A DNA stretch of 11,348 nucleotides from Euzebyaceae bacterium (lineage in GTDB: Bacteria; Actinomycetota; Nitriliruptoria; Euzebyales; Egibacteraceae). The notes below the pieces were generated by a model, which was given only the letters and a program-made list of their open reading frames with translations, ran no database searches and was not told where the DNA came from. Where the stretch lies: the NCBI GenBank assembly GCA_013698135.1, contig JACCVM010000132.1, positions 1 to 11,348 of the forward strand, read 5' to 3'. The translations under genes were made by a program, and so were the position numbers. Shown here piece after piece: positions 5,951 to 11,348 of this stretch (its first letter is position 1; every line of letters begins with the position of its first letter).

Positions 5951-7087
5951 CTACAGGTTGCCGCGGGCGGCCTGCTCGCGCTCGATGGCCTCGAACAGGG
6001 CCTTGAAGTTTCCCTCGCCGAAGCCGCGCGAGCCATGGCGCTCGATGACCTCGAAGAACACCGTCGGACGGTCCTGCACCGGCTCGGTGAAGATCTGCAG
6101 CAGGTAGCCCTCGTCGTCGGTGTCGATCAGAATGTTTTGCTCCCGTAGCGCGTCGAGATCCTCGTCGATGGCCGACCAGTCGAGCTTGGCCCGCTGCTCG
6201 ACGTAGTAGGTGTCTGGCACGCGCATGAACCGCAGGCCGTTGGCGCGCAGGGCGGTGACGGTGGCGACGATGTCGTCGGTGGCCAGGGCCATGTGCTGCA
6301 CCCCGGGGGAGTGGTAGTAGTCCAGGTACTCGGAGATCTGGGATTTGCGCTTGCCTCGCGCCGGTTCGTTGATGGGCAGCTTGATGCGGCCTTGGCCGTC
6401 CCACAGCACCTTGCTCATCAACGCCGAGTACTCGGTGGAGATCGCCTCGTCGTCGTAATGCACCAGCTGGGTGAAGCCCATGACGTCGGCGTAGAACTTC
6501 ACCCAGTCGTCCATGCGGCCCAGCTCGACGTTGGCCACAATGTGGTCCACCAGGCGCAGGCCCACCGGCTGGCCGGCCACCGCGAACACCGGCGTGGTGA
6601 TGCCGGCGCTGGGCGCCGGCTGCTCGCGAACGCCGACATAGCCGGGCAGGTAGGCCCCCGAGTAGTTGGAGGCGTCCACGAAGCTGTGGATGGTGTCGCC
6701 GTAGGCCCTGATGGAGGCGGTGACCACCTTGCCCTGTTCGTCTTCCTGCACCCTGGGCTCGGCGAAGGCTTCGGCGCCACGCTCGACGGCAACCGCGAAC
6801 GCCTGCTCGGCGTCGGGGACGGCGAAGGCCACGTCACGCACGCCGTCACCGTGTCGCGCCGCGTGCTGCACGACCGGCGACTCCGGGCCAAGGCCAGCGG
6901 TCAGCGTGAAACGGATGTCGCCTTGCGCCATCACCCAGGAGGCGCGGTCCCGCACCCCGGTCTCAGGGCCGGCGTAGGCCACCGCCGAGAACCCGAAGGT
7001 CGTCCGGTAGTACTGCGCCGCCTGCTTGGCGTTGCCGACGTAGAACTCGAGGTGGTGATAGCCCTGGATCGGCATGAGGTCGGTCAT
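5951..7087 (-). CDS. hppD: 4-hydroxyphenylpyruvate dioxygenase
   Basis: This 378-residue Fe(II) enzyme converts 4-hydroxyphenylpyruvate, CO2 being released, to homogentisate in tyrosine degradation. It has two vicinal-oxygen-chelate halves: residues 5-150 (structural, starting IQGYHHLEFYVGN) and 175-360 (catalytic). The iron ligands are H182 (LVDHIVANVE), H265 (GVQHMAL) and E346 (FFEVIER). SQISEYLDYYH before the second His and the C-terminal FGEGNFKALFE helix are HPPD hallmarks and argue against the related hydroxymandelate synthase. The start ATG 7085-7087 has GAGGAG (7095-7100, opposite strand) 7 bases upstream. It lies 44 bases behind the ferredoxin gene on the same strand, so the two probably share a message. 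No other homogentisate-pathway gene is in the window. Confidence 0.97.
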   Translation of the reverse strand: MTDLMPIQGYHHLEFYVGNAKQAAQYYRTTFGFSAVAYAGPETGVRDRASWVMAQGDIRFTLTAGLGPESPVVQHAARHGDGVRDVAFAVPDAEQAFAVAVERGAEAFAEPRVQEDEQGKVVTASIRAYGDTIHSFVDASNYSGAYLPGYVGVREQPAPSAGITTPVFAVAGQPVGLRLVDHIVANVELGRMDDWVKFYADVMGFTQLVHYDDEAISTEYSALMSKVLWDGQGRIKLPINEPARGKRKSQISEYLDYYHSPGVQHMALATDDIVATVTALRANGLRFMRVPDTYYVEQRAKLDWSAIDEDLDALREQNILIDTDDEGYLLQIFTEPVQDRPTVFFEVIERHGSRGFGEGNFKALFEAIEREQAARGNL

Positions 7088-7094
7088 CGCATCG

Positions 7095-7100
7095 CTCCTC
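7095..7100 (-). promoter_or_regulatory. Ribosome binding site deciding the hppD start
   Basis: GAGGAG on the minus strand stands 7 bases before ATG 7087. It rules out the longer open frame that continues upstream to 7270 and would overlap the ferredoxin gene. Confidence 0.7.
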
Positions 7101-7131
7101 GGCGTCGTTGGCATCCAGGTCACCCATCTTG

Positions 7132-7485
7132 TCAGAAGCCGCCCTCCGACATCTCGGGCGGGCGCAGGTCGAACTCGGCGTCGCCGATGCGCAGGTACTC
7201 CGCCGGCTCGCCGCCTTCGAGGTGATCCATGATCGCCGGGACATCGTCCTCGGTGACGCCGCCGTACCACACGTTGTCGGGGAACACGGCGATGACCGGG
7301 CCGACCATGCAGGCCTCCAGGCAGCCACCGGCGACGATCTTGGTGCTGGTGAGCAGCCGCCGGCCCTGCTCCTCACGCAGGGCGTTGAACACGTCGCCGC
7401 CCCCGTTGTTGATGCAGCTCGGCCGTGGATGAGAGGGGTCGCGCTGGTTGATGCACACGAAGACGAACTTCTCGGGCATCGGCAT
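7132..7485 (-). CDS. Thioredoxin-like [2Fe-2S] ferredoxin
   Basis: This 117-residue protein has the thioredoxin-fold 2Fe-2S ferredoxin pattern: C11 (FVFVCINQRD), C24 (RPSCINNGG), C55 and C59 (GGCLEACMVGP) as the four cluster ligands. The typical closing stretch 'VFPDNVWYGGVTEDDVPAIMDHL' lies at 67-89. Such proteins carry one electron and resemble the NuoE/Shethna-type fold. The partner is unknown. The start ATG 7483-7485 has AGGAG (7494-7498, opposite strand) 8 bases upstream. A second ATG two codons on is spaced less well. It precedes hppD by 44 bases on the same strand. HPPD takes its electrons from the substrate's oxo-acid group and needs no ferredoxin, so the pairing is not explained by HPPD chemistry alone. 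It is divergent from the Rieske-like gene with 41 bases between starts. Confidence 0.93.
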   Translation of the reverse strand: MPMPEKFVFVCINQRDPSHPRPSCINNGGGDVFNALREEQGRRLLTSTKIVAGGCLEACMVGPVIAVFPDNVWYGGVTEDDVPAIMDHLEGGEPAEYLRIGDAEFDLRPPEMSEGGF

Positions 7486-7514
7486 CGAGCCTGCTCCTGT
7501 TCGGGGTGGCCAAC

Positions 7515-7527
7515 TAGCCTAGCCCGG
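7515..7527 (+). promoter_or_regulatory. Candidate leaderless promoter of the Rieske-like gene
   Basis: TAGCCT (7515-7520, fits TANNNT) ends 6 bases before the GTG at 7527, so transcription would start at or next to the first base of the start codon. No Shine-Dalgarno site precedes this GTG. That fits a leaderless transcript, common in Actinobacteria. No good -35 is visible. Confidence 0.5.
7517..7522 (-). promoter_or_regulatory. Candidate -10 of the ferredoxin-hppD unit, overlapping the divergent -10
   Basis: On the minus strand TAGGCT (7522-7517, TANNNT) would place a start near 7510 and a leader of about 25 bases containing the AGGAG at 7494-7498. It overlaps the plus-strand TAGCCT by four bases. 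A good -35 is not evident. Confidence 0.35.
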
Positions 7528-8213
7528 TGACCGAGCGCGAGAAGGGTCAGGAGCGGTTCACCGAGCCGCTGGACGCGGCCGACCCTCGCTTCGTCGGACC
7601 CGATCTGGACCAGTCCTTGCCACCGAGGGACCGGCGGCTGGTCCGCAGCCGTGGCCCAGGCGGTGAGAGCCCGGACAGCCCCGCGGTGCGCGCCTTTCGG
7701 ATCGGCCTGCCACTGCTCGTGCTGGCCGGGATCGCGGCGGTCGTGCTGGTGTTCGCCGTGGGGCTGAGCCCCGGTCCGCAAGAGGCGGTCGTCGGTCCGG
7801 TCGAGGCGGTGCGCAGCGCCGTTGCGCGGCGCCCGCAGCGGGTGTGCTTCCACGACAACAACCCCTGCGCCTGGCTGACGCTGCGCGGTGGCGAGCTGGT
7901 GGCGTTCAACACCAACGGTCCCTTGCCACAGGAGTACGGGCGGCAGGGCGTTGGCTGGTGCGAGACGAGTGGCTGGTTCGGCAGCAACGCCACCGGTTCC
8001 CGCTACGACCAGCGGGGACAGCTGGCGCGGGGACCGGCGCGGCGCGGGCTGGACCGCTTCGCCCTGCGCACCGACGACGCCGGGCGCCTCGTGGTCGACT
8101 TCAAGCAGTTGACGGCGGGCGAGCCCGGCTACACCAGCGGTCCGCCGCAGCCGCCGGACGGGCCTGACTGCGAGCAGATCCCGTTCGATCGTCAGGCCGA
8201 CCTGCGCCTGTAG
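7527..8213 (+). CDS. Single-span membrane protein with a Rieske-like domain lacking the iron-sulfur ligands
   Basis: This 228-residue protein has a charged N-terminal region (1-55), one membrane span (about 58-79) and an outer domain (85-228). Residues 135-178 line up without gaps with the Rieske boxes. QEYGRQGVGW (135-144) falls where C-x-H-x-G-C-x-V-x-W is expected; after C145 comes FGSNATGSRYD (151-161) where C-P-C-H-G-S is expected, then GPARRGLDRF (169-178). All four cluster ligands (positions 135, 137, 153, 156) are thus Gln, Tyr, Ser and Thr, and the two disulfide cysteines (140, 155) are Gln and Ala. C107, C114, C145 and C215 remain and may form disulfides. The reading frame is intact, so this is substitution and not frameshift. 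It is probably a structural or binding descendant of a Rieske protein; the function is unknown. The GTG start appears leaderless. Confidence 0.85.
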   Translation: MTEREKGQERFTEPLDAADPRFVGPDLDQSLPPRDRRLVRSRGPGGESPDSPAVRAFRIGLPLLVLAGIAAVVLVFAVGLSPGPQEAVVGPVEAVRSAVARRPQRVCFHDNNPCAWLTLRGGELVAFNTNGPLPQEYGRQGVGWCETSGWFGSNATGSRYDQRGQLARGPARRGLDRFALRTDDAGRLVVDFKQLTAGEPGYTSGPPQPPDGPDCEQIPFDRQADLRL

Positions 8214-8251
8214 CGCCGCGCGGAGGTTTCCACCGCAACCGGCGGATACCG

Positions 8252-8279
8252 TGTTCAGGTCTCGCGCGGGGATTATCCT
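8252..8279 (+). promoter_or_regulatory. Candidate promoter of the MoxR-type operon
   Basis: TATCCT (8274-8279) is a good -10, with the weak -35-like TGTTCA (8252-8257) 16 bases before it. The start would lie near 8286, giving a leader of about 22 bases with GGAGG at 8296-8300. It lies in the 94 bases after the Rieske-like gene, in the same direction, so read-through from that gene is also possible. Confidence 0.4.
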
Positions 8280-8307
8280 CCTCGCGAGTTTGAGCGGAGG
8301 ATGACCG

Positions 8308-9339
8308 ATGTCTGATTGGCCGCCACCCGGCGACGAAGAGGGGCGACCGCCGGCTGGGCCGAGCTGGAGCACGCCGGCCCCGCAGGGACGGCAAAGCGGT
8401 GACGCCCCCCCGGGTTCGCCCTTGCACGGGCGCCTGCAACCGATGAACGTCGGTGACGTCCTGGATGGCATGTTCCGCCTGCTGGTACGCCACTGGCGGA
8501 CCTACGTCCTGGCCTTGGGCGTCGTGCTGGTGCCGCTGAACCTGCTCAGCAGCTTCACCAACTATCGCGTGACGGGTGGGCTGGGGTTGCTCGACACCCT
8601 GCGGGACCCCTCCGCCGGCCAGGCGGTGCTCAGCAGCGGTGATGTCGCCCAACTCGTGCCGCTGTTCGGCGTCACCGCGCTGGCGTCGCTGTTGGTGACG
8701 CCGTTCATCAACGGTGTGGCCACGCGCATCGCGGCCGAGGGTTACCTGGGCGCCAAACCCGAGCCGGGCGAGAGCTTGCGCTATACCGCCGGGCGCTACC
8801 TGTCCCTGCTCGGCACGACGCTGCTGCTGATCCTGACCGCCATCGCGATGGTGATTCCGGCATTCGTGCTGTTCATCGTGGCCGCTACGGCGGAATCCGC
8901 GGCGGTGGCCGTGCTGGCGGTGGTGGTGTTCTTGTTCACCGTGCTGGCAATGGTCTCGCTGTTCGCCCTCGCCTACCCGGTGGTGATGGTGGAACGAGCC
9001 GGGCCGGCAACGGCGGTTCGGCGCTCGTTCGCGCTGGGTCGCCGCCGGTTCTGGGGAATCCTCGGCATCGTGATCCTGGCCAGCATCATCGGCGGTCTCG
9101 TCGGGCAGATTTTGTCGGCGGTCTTCTCCCTTCCGGGTCAGCTGCTGGGCGATGCGGCCGGGCTGGTGCTGACCGCCGTCGGTGGCGTCATCGCCGGGCT
9201 GTTGACCACCCCCCTGACCGCTGCCGCCCAGACGTTGCTGTACTTCGACGGCCGCATCCGCCACGAGGGCATGGATCTGGAGATGGCAGCTCGCGACCTG
9301 CCCGGCGACCCGCACGGCGCAGGGGGTTTCACTGGTTGA
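8308..9339 (+). CDS. Polytopic membrane protein resembling the glycerophosphodiester phosphodiesterase membrane domain
   Basis: This 343-residue protein has a Pro/Gly-rich cytosolic N-terminus (1-42), then RLQPMNVGDVLDGMFRLLVRHW (an amphipathic entry typical of this family). About six hydrophobic segments follow, near 65-82, 113-135, 165-190, 197-228, 248-272 and 280-311. The LYFDGRIRHEGMDLE signature (311-325) comes directly after the last span. This layout matches the GDPD membrane-domain/DUF7544-like family, often found without the hydrolase domain, as here. No enzymatic residues are visible; the role is probably structural or in membrane assembly. The start ATG 8308 has GGAGG (8296-8300) 7 bases upstream. 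It is the first gene of the run leading to moxR, and the following DUF4129 gene starts at or just after its stop. Confidence 0.85.
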   Translation: MSDWPPPGDEEGRPPAGPSWSTPAPQGRQSGDAPPGSPLHGRLQPMNVGDVLDGMFRLLVRHWRTYVLALGVVLVPLNLLSSFTNYRVTGGLGLLDTLRDPSAGQAVLSSGDVAQLVPLFGVTALASLLVTPFINGVATRIAAEGYLGAKPEPGESLRYTAGRYLSLLGTTLLLILTAIAMVIPAFVLFIVAATAESAAVAVLAVVVFLFTVLAMVSLFALAYPVVMVERAGPATAVRRSFALGRRRFWGILGIVILASIIGGLVGQILSAVFSLPGQLLGDAAGLVLTAVGGVIAGLLTTPLTAAAQTLLYFDGRIRHEGMDLEMAARDLPGDPHGAGGFTG

Positions 9340-9370
9340 CCTGCCCGTCCCCACCGTCGAGGCCGAGCAG

Positions 9371-9973
9371 GTGCGTCGCGTCACGGCCGAGGTGCTGGCG
9401 CGCGCGGAGTTCGTGGAGGCGCGCCCCAGCCTGTGGCAGCGGGCGCTGAACGCCGTCGGCGACTTTGTCGGCCGGATCCTGGAGCTGCTGGGGAGCGGAG
9501 GCCGGGGGTCGGTGATCGGGACGCTGATCCTGTTGGGTCTGTGCGCCGTCGTGGCCGTGCTGCTGTGGCGCTTTTCGCGCAGGGTGCAGCGCAATCCCGC
9601 CTCTTCGGTTGCTGCTACCGATCCGATCGGGCGCTCCAGCCGCCAGTGGCGCGAGGAGGCGGGCGACCACGAGGCCGCTGGTCGCTGGCGCGCCGCGCTG
9701 CGCTGTCACTACCGCGCCCTGATCGCCGATCTGGCGGCGGCCGGGCTGCTGGAGGAGGTCCCCGGCCGCACCAGCGGTGAGTACCTGCGCGTCGTCACCG
9801 ACGACCTACCGCTGGCCGCCGACGCGTTCGCCGAGGCCACGGGAGCCTTCGAGTCCGCCTGGTACGGCCATGCCGAGGTCGCCGCCGACGACGTGCAGCG
9901 AGTCCGCGCGGCCAGCTCGAATGTCCTGGCCGCGACCAGTGGGCGGCGGCTCGCCGCGGTCGCCGCGTCGTGA
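9371..9973 (+). CDS. DUF4129 domain protein of the MoxR operon
   Basis: Counted from GTG 9371, this is a 200-residue protein. It has an N-terminal helical part (1-40, including EFVEARPSLWQRAL), one membrane span (about 48-67) and a cytosolic DUF4129 domain with EAAGRWRAALRCHYRALIADLAAAG near 101-125, PGRTSGEYLR (131-140) and FESAWYG (160-166). DUF4129 proteins usually sit beside MoxR ATPases and transglutaminase-like proteins; their role is unknown. The true start may be earlier. The in-frame sequence reading LVDLPVPTVEAEQ before residue 1 looks like the natural family N-terminus. The only upstream start candidates there are CTG 9332 (AGGGGG at 9321-9326, 5 bases away, overlapping the previous stop) or CTG 9341. 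GTG 9371 has only a weak GAGG 8 bases before it. The end overlaps the next gene by 4 bp (GTGA). Confidence 0.88.
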   Translation: MRRVTAEVLARAEFVEARPSLWQRALNAVGDFVGRILELLGSGGRGSVIGTLILLGLCAVVAVLLWRFSRRVQRNPASSVAATDPIGRSSRQWREEAGDHEAAGRWRAALRCHYRALIADLAAAGLLEEVPGRTSGEYLRVVTDDLPLAADAFAEATGAFESAWYGHAEVAADDVQRVRAASSNVLAATSGRRLAAVAAS

Positions 9974-11130
9974 TCGCGCCGGACCGCCGCGAGCTGCCGC
10001 GGCGTTACTGGCCGGTGGCGCTGCTGATCGTGGTGCTGCTCGCCGGCATGGCCTTGGTCGCCCGCCAGCCCGACCCAGGTCTGCCGCTGGACCCCGCGTC
10101 GGCACAACCCGACGGCACCAAAGCGCTGGTAGAGATCTTGCGCGCGGTGGGCGCTTCCGTGGAGGTCGTCGACCGGGTGCCGCGGGGCGGCCCGTCGAGC
10201 GGTGGCCCGGACACCTTGCTGGTGCTGGTCAACAACTTGCCCGATCCCGAGCCGCTGCGGTCCTATGTCCGCCAGGGCGGGCGGCTGGTGATCGCGTCCG
10301 GTCCGCCGGCAGTCGCGAAGCTGGAGCCCGTCGGCAGTACGGCGTTCGGACTCGTCGACTCGCCCCTGGCCCGCGACTGCGATCTGCCCGCCCTGGTCGA
10401 CGCGAGCCGCGTCCGCGCGCCCGACGGCCTGGTCTACGAGCCGCCGGCAACAGCGGTCGGCTGCTTCCCGCGCGGGGGCGGCAGCTGGCTGATCGCCACC
10501 GCCAACGGCACGGGAACCGAGGTGGTGCTCGGTGGGGCGGGCGCGCTGACCAACGGGGTGATCGGTGCGGCGGACAATGCGGTGCTGGCGGTGGCGCTGC
10601 TGGCGCCACAGGCGGGGACCGAGGTGGCGGTGGTCGGCCCAGATCTGCGGACCGACCCGGCGGGCAGCGGCGGGCAGAGTCTGCTGGATCTGCTGAGCCG
10701 TTCCGTGCGCCTGATGCTGCTGCAGCTGGCGGTCGCCTTCCTGCTCGTGGTTGCCTGGCGCGCTCGCCGGCTGGGACGGCCGGTGAGCGAAGCCCAGCAG
10801 GTGCAGCTGGAGGGCTCCGAGCTGGTGACCGCGGTCGGCAACCTGCTGCAACAGACGCGCGCCCGCCGCAGCGCCTCGCAGCTGCTGCGCGACGACCTGC
10901 GGCGCGGGCTCGTGCAACGGCTCGGCCTGACACGTGACGCCTCCGCCGAGCAGACCGCGGGGGCGGTGGCGGCGCGCACGACGCTGCCGGCCGACGACGT
11001 GCTGGCGGTGCTCACCGGCCCCATCGACCCCGACGACGCCCAGCTGGTCGCGCTCGCGCAGCGCATACAAGACGTGCGCCGTGCCGTGGAAACCCCGCTC
11101 TCGTCGCCAGGAGGCGTCCGTGTCCGTTGA
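9970..11130 (+). CDS. DUF4350 domain protein of the MoxR operon
   Basis: This 386-residue protein starts at GTG 9970, inside the stop of the DUF4129 gene. One membrane span lies at about 13-31. An extracytoplasmic DUF4350 domain (about 45-210) follows, with the typical start 'S..PDGTKAL.EIL...GA.VEV' (44-66), LLVLVNN (83-89) and LRSYVRQGGRLVIASGP (96-112). The domain resembles a glutamine-amidotransferase-like or GldG-type fold without a visible catalytic triad. C137 and C165 may form a disulfide. A second span (about 247-263) is followed by a helical cytosolic tail (265-375) beginning RRLGRPVSE and containing an Arg/Leu-rich helical stretch at 296-320. The gene ends 11 bases inside the moxR gene. 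Function is unknown; position implies a membrane partner of the MoxR ATPase. Confidence 0.9.
   Translation: MIAPDRRELPRRYWPVALLIVVLLAGMALVARQPDPGLPLDPASAQPDGTKALVEILRAVGASVEVVDRVPRGGPSSGGPDTLLVLVNNLPDPEPLRSYVRQGGRLVIASGPPAVAKLEPVGSTAFGLVDSPLARDCDLPALVDASRVRAPDGLVYEPPATAVGCFPRGGGSWLIATANGTGTEVVLGGAGALTNGVIGAADNAVLAVALLAPQAGTEVAVVGPDLRTDPAGSGGQSLLDLLSRSVRLMLLQLAVAFLLVVAWRARRLGRPVSEAQQVQLEGSELVTAVGNLLQQTRARRSASQLLRDDLRRGLVQRLGLTRDASAEQTAGAVAARTTLPADDVLAVLTGPIDPDDAQLVALAQRIQDVRRAVETPLSSPGGVRVR
11109..11114 (+). promoter_or_regulatory. Ribosome binding site of moxR inside the DUF4350 gene
   Basis: AGGAGG lies 5 bases before GTG 11120, within the last codons of the upstream gene. It supports the 11-base overlap and translational coupling. 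Confidence 0.75.
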
Positions 11131-11348
11131 CCCCGCTCAGGCCCGCGAGGCCATTGTCGCGGTCCGGAACGAGGTCGCCAAGGCCGTCGTCGGCCACGAC
11201 GGTGTGGTCACCGGCCTGCTGGCCGCGCTGCTGGTCCGCGGCCATGTGCTGCTGGAAGGAGTCCCGGGCACCGCCAAGACGCTGCTGGTCAAGGCCCTGG
11301 CGGCGGCCCTGCGGCTGGACGCCAAGCGGGTGCAGTTCACACCCGACC
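11120..11348 (+). CDS. moxR: MoxR-family AAA+ ATPase, N-terminus (partial)
   Basis: The first 76 residues are visible before the window ends. They show the MoxR layout: an N-terminal helix (EAIVAVRNEVAKAVVGHDGVV, with the VVGHD box at 23-27), then LLAALLVRGHVLLEGVPGTAKT, in which GVPGTAKT (47-54) is the Walker A ATP-binding loop with K53, and LLVKALAAAL. MoxR proteins are chaperone-like ATPases, often acting with a von Willebrand factor A protein and with DUF58 partners to mature or insert metal or cofactor in other proteins. The start GTG 11120 overlaps the previous gene and has a strong AGGAGG. Walker B and sensor motifs lie outside the window. Confidence 0.95.
   Translation, partial: MSVDPAQAREAIVAVRNEVAKAVVGHDGVVTGLLAALLVRGHVLLEGVPGTAKTLLVKALAAALRLDAKRVQFTPD

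Noticed and set aside
7088..7270. N-terminal extension of hppD upstream of 7087
   Set aside because: It overlaps the ferredoxin gene, is Arg-rich and unlike HPPD, while ATG 7087 has a perfect ribosome site and the family N-terminus.
6963..9594. Long minus-strand open frames across the ferredoxin, Rieske-like and membrane-protein genes
   Set aside because: They run through several well-supported genes, and their products are Arg/Pro/Gly-rich or His/Gln-rich without any recognisable fold. They are shadows of the real coding frames.
1..11348. Mobile element, prophage, CRISPR array or defence island
   Set aside because: I see no transposase, integrase, terminal repeats, spaced direct repeats or known defence domains, and composition is even throughout.

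Overview
The window is uniformly GC-rich, with frequent GTG starts, GGAGG-type ribosome binding sites and tightly packed genes with 4-bp overlaps. Together with the mycobacterial-type ATP-dependent DNA ligase and a family 1 uracil-DNA glycosylase closely resembling the mycobacterial one, this points to a chromosomal segment of an actinobacterium (Actinomycetota). I cannot fix the genus; a non-mycobacterial or deep-branching lineage is possible. I see no insertion sequence, phage gene, CRISPR array, tRNA or rRNA, no clear compositional break, and no gap without a gene longer than about 170 bases.

Layout. (1) Bases 1-640: the C-terminal end of a hydrophilic protein, then a small stand-alone PAS protein (+), ending at a strong compound hairpin shared with the convergent cupin gene. 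(2) Bases 626-2596, minus strand: a dCMP deaminase, a cation diffusion facilitator (CDF) metal exporter and a cupin_5 protein. The last two overlap by 4 bp; a hairpin separates the deaminase from the exporter. (3) Bases 2725-5017: an ATP-dependent DNA ligase (+) divergent from the dCMP deaminase and convergent with uracil-DNA glycosylase (-). dCMP deaminase makes dUMP, the glycosylase removes uracil from DNA and the ligase seals nicks, so three uracil-DNA or repair functions are neighbours, though not one operon. (4) Bases 5185-5937: a ubiquitin-fold plus Mut7-C (PIN-like) RNase-type protein (+). (5) Bases 5951-7485, minus strand: a thioredoxin-like [2Fe-2S] ferredoxin followed by 4-hydroxyphenylpyruvate dioxygenase of tyrosine catabolism. 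(6) Bases 7527-8213 (+): a single-span membrane protein whose outer domain looks like a Rieske domain that has lost every iron-sulfur ligand. Its GTG start is probably leaderless, and the promoter overlaps a divergent -10 element for the ferredoxin gene. (7) Bases 8308 to the end (+): a MoxR-type operon consisting of a polytopic membrane protein resembling the GDPD membrane domain, a DUF4129 protein, a DUF4350 protein and the N-terminus of a MoxR AAA+ ATPase.

Most of the window is ordinary housekeeping DNA. I found no convincing new defence or mobile system. The observation most worth a second look is the ligand-less Rieske-like protein and its shared promoter with the ferredoxin-hppD unit. 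After that come the composition of the MoxR operon and the unusual start of its DUF4129 gene.
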